From Candidatus Nomurabacteria bacterium (GTDB lineage: Bacteria > Patescibacteriota > Minisyncoccia > Phycocordibacterales > UBA10002): a stretch of DNA of 20,769 nt. Location: positions 1 to 20,769 of the forward strand of contig CALRDB010000013.1 of assembly GCA_943354745.1 (NCBI GenBank). The letters run 5' to 3'. This document shows positions 1 to 6,335 of this stretch, one piece after another (the first letter of the stretch is position 1; each line of letters starts with the position of its first letter). The notes under the pieces are model-generated. The model had not been told where the DNA came from, did no database searches, and was given only the letters and a program-made list of their open reading frames with translations. A program made the position numbers and the translations under genes.

Positions 1-377
1 GCCTTATATTCACTTGAAGCTCCCATCGTCCCCGGCTCAATAACCATACCGACCTTGAACGCGCGCAATACATCAAGAAATCCCGCCATATGGTCCTTGT
101 CGGGGTTGGAAACCATCAACATATCTATGGTGCGGTCATAAAACGGCATCACCTTCGCTAGTTCGCGTAGGACAATCGGCCCTCCCCCGCCGTCTATCAT
201 CATTTGGACACCGGTTGGTGATTCAATGAAAATAGCATCGCCCTGCCCAATGTTCAGGAATGCAATCGTAAGTTTCCCCACCCGGTCTTCTGCCACGACG
301 GCGTACCACACGAGCAGTGTCGCGACAAAAAGCAATAGAAGTAGGTACCACTGTAGATTCTCCCGCAATTTTTGCAT
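1..377 (-). CDS. MBL-fold protein, ComEC C-terminal-domain type (partial, 3' end outside window)
   Basis: The reading frame starts at ATG 377 and runs off the left edge, giving about 125 visible residues. Residues 8-27 form one hydrophobic segment (WYLLLLLFVATLLVWYAVV), a signal anchor. It is followed by LTIAFLNIGQGDAIFIESP, a GGGG turn and SNPDKDHMAG, which match the start of the metallo-beta-lactamase fold of ComEC C-terminal domains (FxxVGQGDxxxI, then SHPDxDHxGG). The first His of the metal motif is Asn here while D, D and H remain, so metal binding may be altered. The family acts outside the membrane beside the ComEC channel and is proposed to process incoming DNA. The comEC gene at 1557-3119 lacks this domain, so the two together may rebuild a full ComEC. 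The gene is divergent from the SOD gene. Confidence 0.85.
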   Translation of the reverse strand, partial: MQKLRENLQWYLLLLLFVATLLVWYAVVAEDRVGKLTIAFLNIGQGDAIFIESPTGVQMMIDGGGGPIVLRELAKVMPFYDRTIDMLMVSNPDKDHMAGFLDVLRAFKVGMVIEPGTMGASSEYK

Positions 378-424
378 ATATGAGATATAATATCGTTATC
401 TCTTATTCGTAGCTATACATTCCC
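378..424. promoter_or_regulatory. Divergent promoter region between MBL-fold gene and SOD gene
   Basis: The 47 bases between the two divergent starts contain a perfect TATAAT at 386-391 on the plus strand and A/T-rich TATTAT/TATATC boxes on the minus strand just before ATG 377. No convincing -35 box is visible. A second weak box, TATACA at 414-419, lies five bases before the SOD ATG and would give an almost leaderless message. One ATTCGTAGC unit (405-413), a motif repeated elsewhere in the window, lies here. Neither start has a Shine-Dalgarno sequence. Confidence 0.5.
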
Positions 425-1018
425 ATGACTTTCATCGAACAAAAGTTTACTATTCCCTCTCTCAAGGGAATCTCTGCTAAGACTATTGAGGAACATCTGA
501 AGCTGTACACTGGCTATGTAAAGCATGCCAACCTGGTTTTAGAGAAGATAAAGGATCTGAAGCAAGACCCAGAGAAAAATGCGTACGTGCTCGGCGAAGT
601 GAATCGTCGCTTTGGATTTGAGTTCAACGGCATGCGCAATCACGAGGTGTATTTTAAATCGCTTGAAGGTGGTTCGACTTCGCTCACCACAAGTAGCCCC
701 CTTCAAAAAGCAATCGAAACTACTTGGGGCTCTTTTGATGCATGGCTTGCGGAGTTTAAGGCAATCGCGCTGACACGCGGTATCGGCTGGGCAATGCTTT
801 TTTACGACCCTGTTTCAAAACAGCTTTTGAACGCATGGATTGATGAGCAACATTTTGGGCAATTGCAAAACTGCACCCTTATCTTAGGTCTTGATATGTG
901 GGAACACTCCTTCGTCGCCGACTACCAGCCGAGCGGGAAGAAACAGTACGTTGAGGACTTTTTTGCGAATCTAAATTGGAGTGTGGTTGAGAAAAACTTC
1001 GAGGAGGCGACACAGTAG
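425..1018 (+). CDS. Superoxide dismutase, Fe/Mn family
   Basis: A 197-residue protein of normal length for the Fe/Mn superoxide dismutase family, which converts superoxide to oxygen and hydrogen peroxide. The four metal ligands are recognisable: His24 (EEHLKLYTGYV), His73 (NGMRNHEVYF), and Asp157 and His161 in LDMWEHSFVADY; Tyr31 matches the second-shell Tyr. The end, NLNWSVVEKNF, matches the usual NWxVVxxRF. The second-sphere site that separates Fe from Mn enzymes is unusual: Gly69 occupies the position of the Fe-type Gln, and the later Asn-Gln-Asp motif is replaced by DEQHFG, so the metal cannot be predicted. No signal peptide, so probably cytosolic. The gene stands alone, divergent from the MBL-fold gene; no Shine-Dalgarno sequence precedes ATG 425. 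Confidence 0.9.
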   Translation: MTFIEQKFTIPSLKGISAKTIEEHLKLYTGYVKHANLVLEKIKDLKQDPEKNAYVLGEVNRRFGFEFNGMRNHEVYFKSLEGGSTSLTTSSPLQKAIETTWGSFDAWLAEFKAIALTRGIGWAMLFYDPVSKQLLNAWIDEQHFGQLQNCTLILGLDMWEHSFVADYQPSGKKQYVEDFFANLNWSVVEKNFEEATQ

Positions 1019-1028
1019 TCCTCTCCCT

Positions 1029-1168
1029 CTGTCATCCCCCGTATCAATGTACGAGGGCAGGCTCTCGCGAATGTAACCGATTTCTGAGCGAGATTTCGAG
1101 CTCTATAGAAATCGCACTGCCTGTGGTGCGGGGATCCAGCCTGGATTCCCTTTTCCAAGGGAATGACG
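1029..1168. repeat. Dispersed palindromic element A (degenerate copy of the GTCATTCC...GGAATGAC family)
   Basis: The element starts with CTGTCATCCC and ends with AAGGGAATGAC. Inside are a small hairpin CCCCGTA/TACGAGGG (about 1036-1056) and the inner pair GGGATCCAG-C-CTGGATTCCC (1131-1150), followed by the arm CCC-TTTTCCAA-GGGAATGAC. It is longer and less regular than the copies at 3137-3203 and 6749-6813, perhaps because other sequence lies within it. It fills most of the gap after the SOD gene. Short ORFs read through it are artefacts. Confidence 0.75.
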
Positions 1169-1178
1169 GGCGAGTGAC

Positions 1179-1222
1179 AAAAAGAAAAACCAGCTCTAAT
1201 CGCATAGTGCGATGAGAGCCAG
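1179..1222 (-). terminator. Rho-independent terminator closing the recJ-rnhA-comEC unit
   Basis: On the minus strand the arms GCTCT and ATCGCA, separated by one mismatch, pair with TGCGAT and AGAGC around a three-base loop. The stem (1193-1219) is followed by TTTTTCTTTTT (1189-1179). It lies about 40 bases after the stop of the small gene at 1262. Confidence 0.85.
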
Positions 1223-1261
1223 TTGTAATGCCGACAGGAAGCGAACTTCGCAAAGGACAAA

Positions 1262-1549
1262 TTATTGTCCGTACACGTCGAGCGCGGTGATAAGGAGTTC
1301 GGTCCCCTCAACTCCGGCTGATGGCCAGACAAAAGTCTTGAAGCGATTCACGGGGTCCTTCCCCAAAAAGGTTATGCTGGTTAGTTTGCCATCTTGAATT
1401 GTTGGCAAAACGTCCCCAACGACGGTTACGAGATGAAACACCTCCCTAGGGGTAGTTATCTCAAGGCTTGGTCGTTGCTTTGAGGCATTGACCACGTGCT
1501 GAAGGAGCGCGGCACTTATCTCCGCGTCAGTGTTTAATGGAGCATTCAC
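1262..1549 (-). CDS. Small hypothetical protein downstream of comEC
   Basis: I do not recognise this 95-residue protein. The start chosen is GTG 1549, eight bases after the comEC stop, suggesting translational coupling. An in-frame ATG at 1627 would overlap comEC by 71 bases and add 26 residues unlike the rest. The protein has no membrane segment and no Cys. It begins with a helical stretch (NTDAEISAALLQHVVNAS), then beta-like segments (REVFHLVTVVGDVLPTI, LTSITFLG) and a hydrophobic C-terminus (ELLITALDVYGQ), so it looks like a small alpha/beta protein. It is the last gene before the terminator at 1179-1222. Codon use and position support a real gene; the function is unknown. Confidence 0.6.
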   Translation of the reverse strand: MNAPLNTDAEISAALLQHVVNASKQRPSLEITTPREVFHLVTVVGDVLPTIQDGKLTSITFLGKDPVNRFKTFVWPSAGVEGTELLITALDVYGQ

Positions 1550-1556
1550 TAAAGTC

Positions 1557-3119
1557 TTATGGTAACAAGCTTTCACTGAAAGTTCCTGTTGATTGCTTTC
1601 TTTGCCACACAATATAGAACCCTGCATAGACCGTGTACCAGAGAATGACTAACCATAAAGGGAAATAAGGGATTGAAATTGAAGCAAATGGCAATCTCGC
1701 GAACCACTCCACCATCAAAAGCTCATAGGCGAGAAGTGCGTACGCGACCAGCGCGAACGGAAACGCGAATGTGGCGGACACAAAAGTGATGATACCGGTG
1801 GCGAACCCGAACAGCATTGTCGCGGGAATCGCTGAGAGAATGAGGAGGTTGACCGGGAGAGAAACAATACTGAAGATACCCGTCTTGTAGAGAATAAACG
1901 GGAGTACGAATAGTTGCGTGGATACGGTGGCGACCACGATTTCGCGCATGTGCCACCGCTCGGTGACCCATTTCACTTTCGGCTCAACAAGCGGAGAAAT
2001 ATAAATAAGACCGAGTGTCGCGAGAAACGAAAGCTGAAACGACACGTCAAATACCAAGATCTTCGGGTTATGGAGAAGCATGATGACCCCTGCGACTAGG
2101 AGCGCCCTGGTGACGGCATAGATTCTTCCCGTGCCGCGCGCAAGAAGCGCGAGGATCGCCATCACGGTGGCGCGAATGACGGTTGCACTTGCTCCGACCA
2201 TAAGCGCGAAAAGTATCATTGCGAGCGCGGCGAGCACCAAACGTAGATTCTTGCGGAGCCGAGAGAGTAACCACTCTATAAATACCGCGATGATGGTGAT
2301 GTTGTAGCCGGAAAGCACCACGATATGTATAACACCGGCAGTTCTGAAATCATCAAGCAGTTCCTTGCCGAGCGATTGCTTGGCTCCGACCACCAGTCCT
2401 CCAAGCAGTGCCGAATGCGGTTGTGGAATAAGTGAGTTGATATTTCCAATGAATGCATTCTTAAACGTAAATAATTTCTCGATGATGAAATTCCCTTCCC
2501 CGTGTGAGACGAGCGTTATTTTGGGACGAAGCATTGAGTAGTAGATACCGTCCTTCGCCAAGTACGCTGCATAGTCCACCTCGAGCAGCGTCTTTTCATC
2601 TGTAAAATTCTTTGGCCGTTTAATCTTTCCCGTTACCTGTATCCTGTCACCATAGTGGTACCGAGGCTCATGGGAAACCATGAGCAGTATCTTGGTGTCT
2701 ATATCTTCGGATTTCACATCAAATATAAGACGGGTGGTTTCTTCACGAACATCAGGCTCATCGGCAATCAAACCTTCAAGCGAAACCGTTTCATTTACCC
2801 AAGTCTCCAATCCGGTCTGCATACTCTTCTCCTCCGCGAGATCGTACCGCCACATACCCAATCCTGCGGCGAGTACAAAGACAGCTGTAAGTAGTATCGA
2901 GGTATTCTTCCTCTCCCCCTCTTTTCCGCCGGAGGACGGATCCGCCTTTGGCGGAAGAGGGGAGACTCCGAGGGGGTGGTAACAAAAAAGGATGACGGCA
3001 ATCAGGATTAAGAACCACAAAAACCCCTTCCCCATCTCTATAAATGAATGTACGAAAATACCGGCGACAAAACCGGCGATGGAAAGATAGAAAATCTTAT
3101 CGATTAGCGTTGTGGGCAT
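1557..3119 (-). CDS. comEC: ComEC/Rec2-family competence channel, lacking the MBL domain
   Basis: A 520-residue polytopic membrane protein. Residues 10-48 and 74-90 hold three membrane segments. Residues 95-215 form the extracytoplasmic DUF4131/OB-like region (LEGLIADEPDVREETTRLIFDVK, then GDRIQVTGKI). Residues about 220-505 form the Competence domain with many membrane helices and the family signature LLGGLVVGAKQSL...DDFRTAGVIHIVVLSGYNITI, where most ComEC proteins have GLxHLLAISGLH. ComEC forms the inner-membrane channel for single-stranded DNA during transformation. Full-length proteins carry a C-terminal MBL domain; here the protein ends after the last helices, and the MBL fold is encoded separately at 1-377. 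Residues 52-69 (nt 2913-2964) are encoded by a palindromic element in the loop between helices 2 and 3. The gene follows rnhA after a palindrome and no promoter is seen. Confidence 0.9.
   Translation of the reverse strand: MPTTLIDKIFYLSIAGFVAGIFVHSFIEMGKGFLWFLILIAVILFCYHPLGVSPLPPKADPSSGGKEGERKNTSILLTAVFVLAAGLGMWRYDLAEEKSMQTGLETWVNETVSLEGLIADEPDVREETTRLIFDVKSEDIDTKILLMVSHEPRYHYGDRIQVTGKIKRPKNFTDEKTLLEVDYAAYLAKDGIYYSMLRPKITLVSHGEGNFIIEKLFTFKNAFIGNINSLIPQPHSALLGGLVVGAKQSLGKELLDDFRTAGVIHIVVLSGYNITIIAVFIEWLLSRLRKNLRLVLAALAMILFALMVGASATVIRATVMAILALLARGTGRIYAVTRALLVAGVIMLLHNPKILVFDVSFQLSFLATLGLIYISPLVEPKVKWVTERWHMREIVVATVSTQLFVLPFILYKTGIFSIVSLPVNLLILSAIPATMLFGFATGIITFVSATFAFPFALVAYALLAYELLMVEWFARLPFASISIPYFPLWLVILWYTVYAGFYIVWQRKQSTGTFSESLLP
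2913..2964. repeat. Palindromic element read in frame inside comEC
   Basis: CTCCCCCTCTTTTCCGCC (2913-2930) pairs with GGCGGAAGAGGGGAG (2950-2964), with a smaller CGGATCCG palindrome between (2937-2944). It encodes ComEC residues 52-69, a Pro/Gly/Lys-rich loop (PLPPKADPSSGGKEGE) between two membrane helices. The composition differs from the flanking hydrophobic coding sequence. It looks like a dispersed repeat that inserted without breaking the frame. Confidence 0.7.
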
Positions 3120-3136
3120 ACGCGGTTGCGGTTTCT

Positions 3137-3203
3137 GTCATCCCCGCGGAGGCGGGGATCCAGAGTCTCTTACTGACTGGATTCCCGCATACGTGGGAAT
3201 GAC
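3137..3203. repeat. Dispersed palindromic element B (complete)
   Basis: Double hairpin GTCATCCCCGC-GGAG-GCGGGGATCCAG, a 13-base spacer, then CTGGATTCCCGCA-TAC-GTGGGAATGAC. Each half is an inverted repeat, and the two halves are inverted relative to each other through ATCCAG/CTGGAT. It fills the gap between rnhA and comEC and could form a cruciform or mRNA hairpins inside the operon. Confidence 0.85.
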
Positions 3204-3209
3204 ACGGAC

Positions 3210-3929
3210 CTATTTACTCCACTCTGCAATAAGTGTGCGTTCACCATCCACCGAAAGTGCTTTTTTGAACTTTGCAGGCTTCCCTTTCACCCGCGCCTCG
3301 CACTCCGCCCATGTTTTGTGGGTTTCAATTTTGCCGCCAACTAGACTCACGTACGAATACGCTTTCGCATTGCTATGAGCACGATTCGAGCTTTTTTCCT
3401 TGGCAAGACCGGCATCCTGACTCACATCAAAAATATTCTTTATTGTATATTGCTCCAACGGACCACTATATAAATCTGGCTTTGCTCCATCGGCAAACGC
3501 AGTTGCGATTTCATCACATCGGACATTCCCCGCCACTCCCACATGTCCACCAACCTGTTTCCATTCAATACTTTTTCCCTTCGTCACCCCAATAAACGCT
3601 TCCCACAGGTCGCGATTCTCAACTTCCTTCTTCTGTAAGGTCTGCCAGCCGTTCTTCTGCCAGCCGAACACCCACTTAGTGATACCATTTATGACGTAGG
3701 AAGAGTCGGAATAAACTGTGATAGTTGAAAGTGCAAAGTGTAAAGTTGAAAGGTAGGAAAGAGCGGAAATTGCCGCTTGGATTTCCATACGGTTATTTGT
3801 GGTGTGGGCTTCCCGGCCTCCAAGTTCAGTTACCTTACCATCTGTAATAACAACCGCTCCAAACCCGCCCGGTCCGGGATTCCCGCGCGACGAACCGTCG
3901 GTGAAAATAGTTATGGATTCAAGAGGCAT
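3210..3929 (-). CDS. rnhA: Ribonuclease HI with C-terminal hybrid-binding (viroplasmin-like) domain
   Basis: 239 residues. Residues 5-145 are a canonical RNase HI domain, which cuts the RNA strand of RNA-DNA hybrids. Catalytic residues are visible: Asp11 (FTDGSSRGNPGPGG), Glu49 (TNNRMEIQAA), Asp75 (VYSDSSYV), His129 (GGHVGVAGN) and Asp139 (RCDEIA); KWVFGWQKNGW matches the basic protrusion. Residues about 190-227 (AYSYVSLVGGKIETHKTWAECEARVKGKPAKFKKAL) match the viroplasmin/hybrid-binding domain (PF01693), which is N-terminal in eukaryotic RNase H1. A polar linker (145-189) joins them. Residues 61-69 (STLHFALST) are a small insert relative to E. coli RNase HI and coincide with an oligomeric DNA repeat. 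The gene starts 23 bases after the recJ stop, so the two are likely co-transcribed. Confidence 0.93.
   Translation of the reverse strand: MPLESITIFTDGSSRGNPGPGGFGAVVITDGKVTELGGREAHTTNNRMEIQAAISALSYLSTLHFALSTITVYSDSSYVINGITKWVFGWQKNGWQTLQKKEVENRDLWEAFIGVTKGKSIEWKQVGGHVGVAGNVRCDEIATAFADGAKPDLYSGPLEQYTIKNIFDVSQDAGLAKEKSSNRAHSNAKAYSYVSLVGGKIETHKTWAECEARVKGKPAKFKKALSVDGERTLIAEWSK
3723..3757. repeat. Oligomeric CTTTCAACTTTACACTTTGC repeat inside rnhA
   Basis: On the minus strand the coding sequence reads as near-repeats of ACTTT: CTTTCAACTTTACACTTTGC followed by ACTTTCAACTATC. It encodes the STLHFALST insert before the strand carrying catalytic Asp75. The same unit, AACTTTCAACTTTCAA, forms the start of the gene at 9359-10672 (about 10643-10669), so it is a dispersed oligomer rather than a feature of RNase H. 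Confidence 0.55.
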
Positions 3930-3952
3930 GATTCAAGAAGTATGACTGAAAA

Positions 3953-5722
3953 TTAAAAAATATCAACAATCCGCAAACGAAGCTCCACACGATTGCCGAA
4001 GGTGGAGCGTTCAAGATTAGCGAGGAGATTCACCGACCTACCTTCCACAAGCGCGGAAGGAAAATCTTCCGGTTTCGCGTAAAACTGTATTGCGTTCACG
4101 TATACCCCGTTTGTTTTCGCAAACGTGAGTTTCAAATGCTGCTTTTCTTTTCCGAATTGTTCCATCTTCCGCATCTTTGCATTCTCAAACAGAAATACCG
4201 GTTTCGGATTCCCTACTCCAAACGGGGCGAGCGTAGCGATCTCCTGCCATGTCTTGTCATTCACCTCATCAAAGGTGAGTACGGCATCGGCAACGGTTCC
4301 GCTATCAGCTACGTATGCACTTCTCACTTTTTCGTACGCGCGTTCAAGTTCCGCCTCAAGTAAGTGTACTTTTTCAAGTGTGGTGGAAAACCCTCCAGCT
4401 TCCTTATGCCCCCCGAAATCACTGAACACCGCTCGGGCTTCGTGCATCATAAGCGAGAGGTCTACCGAGCCACCGGCCCGGCACGAACCTTTCAGTTCTA
4501 TGCTTTCTTCCCTCCCCCAGAGAAACACAGGACACCTCATATCTTCGGCAAGTGAATTAGCCACGAGACCGAGGAGTGCCGGCCGCCAGTTGGGATTTCC
4601 CGCGACAACAACCTTCCGAGGTTGTTGTCGCCCTGAGCCTGTCGAAGGGCTCCTCTCTTCAACTACCTTCCGAACCTCTTTTACCAGCGACGCGACCTTC
4701 CCTTTTCGTTCATTATTTATTTTGTCTAAATGCTTCGCAAGTGTAGAAGCCTCTTTGTCATCGGTTGTGGCGAACAAACGGAACGCGTCCATCGGTATTC
4801 CCATACGGGATGCGGCATTGATACGCGGAGAAATACTGAATCCCACGTCGTCTTCGGTAATGTCGGCTCGATTCATCCGGAGCACGGAAAGAAGCTCGGT
4901 GAGTCCCTTACGTGGAGATTTCTTCAAAACCTTTAGTCCGTAATAGGCGAAGACTCGGTTCTCGCCCGTAAGCGGGACCATGTCGGAGAGCGTGGCGATA
5001 CCAACCATATCCAACAGCCATTTTTCCCAGCCGATTTTCAATGTTCCAACATTGAAAATCGCCCCGTGCTCCGACACGGGGCCTACACATAAGCGTTGTA
5101 CCAGCGCTTGGACGAGCTTAAAAATAACCCCGCTCCCACAAAGCATCTTTTCGGGATAGGTACAGCCCGCTTGTTTAGGATTTAAAATTGCGTACGCTTT
5201 TGGGAGACCCTCTTGAGACGGAAGATGATGATCCGTGACAATGACATCAATACCGGATTCATTCGCGTGTAAGACCTCTTCGCTATCCGTAATACCACAA
5301 TCAATCGTAATCAAAAGTTTCGCATCCGCCTTCGCGAGTTGAGTGATGGCTTTCTGATTCAAACCAAACCCTTCCCCATGCCGGTCAGGGATATAGTTTT
5401 CGAAATTCAGATACCCTATTTTTTTTAAAAAGTCATGAAGTACCACCGCGCCAGGAATCCCATCGGCGTCGTAGTCACTAAAAATCGCGATACGCTCATC
5501 AGTTTGTACAGCGCGCAAAATCCGTTCCACCGATTTCTCCATATCCTTCATCAAGAACGGGTCGTGCGTATGGTTTTCGTAGTGCGGATTCAAAAACTTC
5601 TCCGCCTCTTCCGCATTCGTAATTCCCCTCCCATACAAAAGCTGTCGCACTATCGGCGAGTATCCCAGTAGATTCTTCTCAATTTCTCCCGACGGCGCTT
5701 CCCGAACCGAGTATTTCGACAT
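3953..5722 (-). CDS. recJ: Single-stranded-DNA-specific exonuclease RecJ
   Basis: 589 residues from ATG 5722; in-frame ATGs at 5731 and 5746 are possible. RecJ is the 5'-3' ssDNA exonuclease of recombination and repair. DHH-family motifs appear in order: FSDYDADGIPGA (about 82-93), TIDCGITD, IVTDHHLP (DHH about 164-166), LNPKQAGCTYP, CGSGVIFKL, GIATLSDMVPL and SISPRINAASRMG. The DHHA1 region follows (NPNWRPALLGLVANSL, then FGGHKEAGGFS), then a C-terminal OB region with FGVGNPKPVF. Two stretches are absent from typical RecJ and are encoded by palindromic DNA: about residues 213-230 (VGPVSEHGAIFNVGTLKI) and about 358-364 (SPSTGSGRQ). The frame stays open, so the protein is probably active. ATG 5722 lies just after a TACAAT box, suggesting a leaderless message. 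First gene of the recJ-rnhA-comEC unit. Confidence 0.93.
   Translation of the reverse strand: MSKYSVREAPSGEIEKNLLGYSPIVRQLLYGRGITNAEEAEKFLNPHYENHTHDPFLMKDMEKSVERILRAVQTDERIAIFSDYDADGIPGAVVLHDFLKKIGYLNFENYIPDRHGEGFGLNQKAITQLAKADAKLLITIDCGITDSEEVLHANESGIDVIVTDHHLPSQEGLPKAYAILNPKQAGCTYPEKMLCGSGVIFKLVQALVQRLCVGPVSEHGAIFNVGTLKIGWEKWLLDMVGIATLSDMVPLTGENRVFAYYGLKVLKKSPRKGLTELLSVLRMNRADITEDDVGFSISPRINAASRMGIPMDAFRLFATTDDKEASTLAKHLDKINNERKGKVASLVKEVRKVVEERSPSTGSGRQQPRKVVVAGNPNWRPALLGLVANSLAEDMRCPVFLWGREESIELKGSCRAGGSVDLSLMMHEARAVFSDFGGHKEAGGFSTTLEKVHLLEAELERAYEKVRSAYVADSGTVADAVLTFDEVNDKTWQEIATLAPFGVGNPKPVFLFENAKMRKMEQFGKEKQHLKLTFAKTNGVYVNAIQFYAKPEDFPSALVEGRSVNLLANLERSTFGNRVELRLRIVDIF
4630..4650. repeat. 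Dispersed CCCTTCGACAGGCTCAGGG element inside recJ
   Basis: The 21-base palindrome-like sequence reads CCCTTCGACAGGCTCAGGG on the minus strand, with one extra base on each side. It is a short interspersed repeat that I recognise from many unrelated bacterial genomes. It encodes SPSTGSGRQ in the linker between the DHH and DHHA1 lobes of RecJ, where a short connection is usual. Confidence 0.75.
5033..5082. repeat. Double palindrome read in frame inside recJ
   Basis: Two adjacent perfect hairpins: GATTTTCAATGTT-CC-AACATTGAAAATC (13-bp arms, 5033-5060) and GCCCCGTG-CTCCGA-CACGGGGC (8-bp arms, 5061-5082). Together they encode VGPVSEHGAIFNVGTLKI, an insertion in RecJ between GSGVIFKLVQAL and the GIATLSDM motif. 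The layout of two hairpins side by side is that of a REP-type element, with a sequence unlike the intergenic family. Confidence 0.8.
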
Positions 5723-5729
5723 AATGGCC

Positions 5730-5760
5730 ATTGTAGCATAGCGCATCTCATACTTGACAA
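5730..5760 (-). promoter_or_regulatory. Candidate recJ promoter giving a leaderless message
   Basis: TTGTCA (5760-5755) and TACAAT (5735-5730) on the minus strand, 19 bases apart. The -10 box ends seven bases before ATG 5722, so transcription would start at or next to the start codon. The -35 box overlaps the opposing box TTGACA. Confidence 0.5.
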
Positions 5761-5782
5761 ATCAAGATAAACGTACTAAAAA
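5754..5782 (+). promoter_or_regulatory. Candidate promoter of the zinc-ribbon gene
   Basis: A perfect -35 TTGACA at 5754-5759, a 17-base spacer and TAAAAA (5777-5782) as a weak -10. It would give a leader of about 40 bases before ATG 5829. It overlaps the recJ promoter, so the two could interfere. Confidence 0.45.
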
Positions 5783-5828
5783 TGATTAGACGTTCCATTT
5801 TTCAAAACAAAAAGGACCACAGGAAACT

Positions 5829-6269
5829 ATGGAAAATAGTTGCGATGTTTGCGAACAACGTAAAGTTGTCCGTAGGAACCAGAAAACCGGCACGGCAATC
5901 TGTCAGAACTGTTATGGAATTGCTCGCTACAAAGACACCTCACTGCATGAGAAATGTTTCGAGTGTGGTGAAGTCAAACATGTAGCAGGTCGTGACGAGG
6001 GGGGTCTTGCTATCTGCCCGAACTGTTATCAACGGGCTCGCTACAAAGACACCTCACTGCATGAGAAATGTCTCAAGTGTGACGAAGTCAAACCGGTGGC
6101 AAGGCGCAGTGAAACGGGTAGGGCCATCTGCAATACATGCCAGCAACGAAGCAGAATTGGCTCATGCAAAGAGTGCCTGCAAACAAAAGTTATCCAGGCG
6201 CTCGGACTCTGCTACGCCTGCTACCAACGCAAACGGCGCGCCGACACTATACAATCTTCACCCGCGTGA
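5829..6269 (+). CDS. Cysteine-rich protein with four zinc-ribbon-like repeats
   Basis: 146 residues with sixteen Cys arranged as four CxxC...CxxC units: C5/C8-C25/C28, C43/C46-C63/C66, C81/C84-C101/C104 and C113/C116-C128/C131. The first three units repeat every 38 residues and share ARYKDTSLHEKC; the fourth is shorter and ends in LCYACYQRKRR. Each unit probably binds one zinc and is rich in Lys/Arg, so nucleic-acid binding is plausible but not shown. I do not recognise a named family; C-x2-C ribbons with an LCxxCYxR ending are common in small bacterial and phage proteins. This is the only gene here with a fair Shine-Dalgarno match (AGGAAAC before ATG 5829). The repeats are also near-identical in DNA, pointing to recent expansion. 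Confidence 0.75.
   Translation: MENSCDVCEQRKVVRRNQKTGTAICQNCYGIARYKDTSLHEKCFECGEVKHVAGRDEGGLAICPNCYQRARYKDTSLHEKCLKCDEVKPVARRSETGRAICNTCQQRSRIGSCKECLQTKVIQALGLCYACYQRKRRADTIQSSPA
5922..6073 (+). repeat. 114-bp direct repeat inside the zinc-ribbon gene
   Basis: A block of 36 bases beginning GCTCGCTACAAAGACACC occurs at 5922 and again at 6036 without a mismatch. The flanking GAACTGTTAT is also shared. The period is 114 bases, exactly 38 codons. This suggests unit number can change by slippage or unequal recombination without frameshift. Confidence 0.85.
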
Positions 6270-6303
6270 GTATCCAAAAAAGATCTCCGCGGGTCTTTTC
6301 TTT
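6260..6303 (+). terminator. Candidate terminator after the zinc-ribbon gene
   Basis: ACCCGCG (6260-6266) pairs with CGCGGGT (6288-6294) and is followed by CTTTTCTTT. The loop is long (21 bases), and a competing AAAAGA/TCTTTT stem lies inside. The left arm overlaps the stop codon. Moderate quality. Confidence 0.5.
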
Positions 6304-6323
6304 CCGAATGTATACATATACTT

Positions 6324-6329
6324 TATACT
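6324..6329 (+). promoter_or_regulatory. -10 box of the HIT gene, leaderless arrangement
   Basis: TATACT ends six bases before ATG 6336, which would place the transcription start on the A of the start codon. No good -35 is seen. Further TATAC repeats lie just upstream. Confidence 0.5.
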
Positions 6330-6335
6330 GTACCA

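Noticed and set aside
1557..3119. comEC as a frameshifted or truncated pseudogene
   Set aside because: The frame is intact and ends cleanly after the last membrane helices, and a separate MBL-fold gene is nearby, so a genuine split arrangement is more likely.
3112..3378. ORF starting MGIRGCGFCHPRGGGDPES
   Set aside because: The recognisable part is the translation of palindrome B; the rest is antisense to rnhA. Similar artefacts come from the copies at 1029-1168 and 6749-6813.
4125..4943. 272-codon plus-strand ORF opposite recJ
   Set aside because: Lies wholly antisense to a well-supported recJ with intact motifs; Ser/Phe-rich translation with no recognisable domain. A shadow frame.
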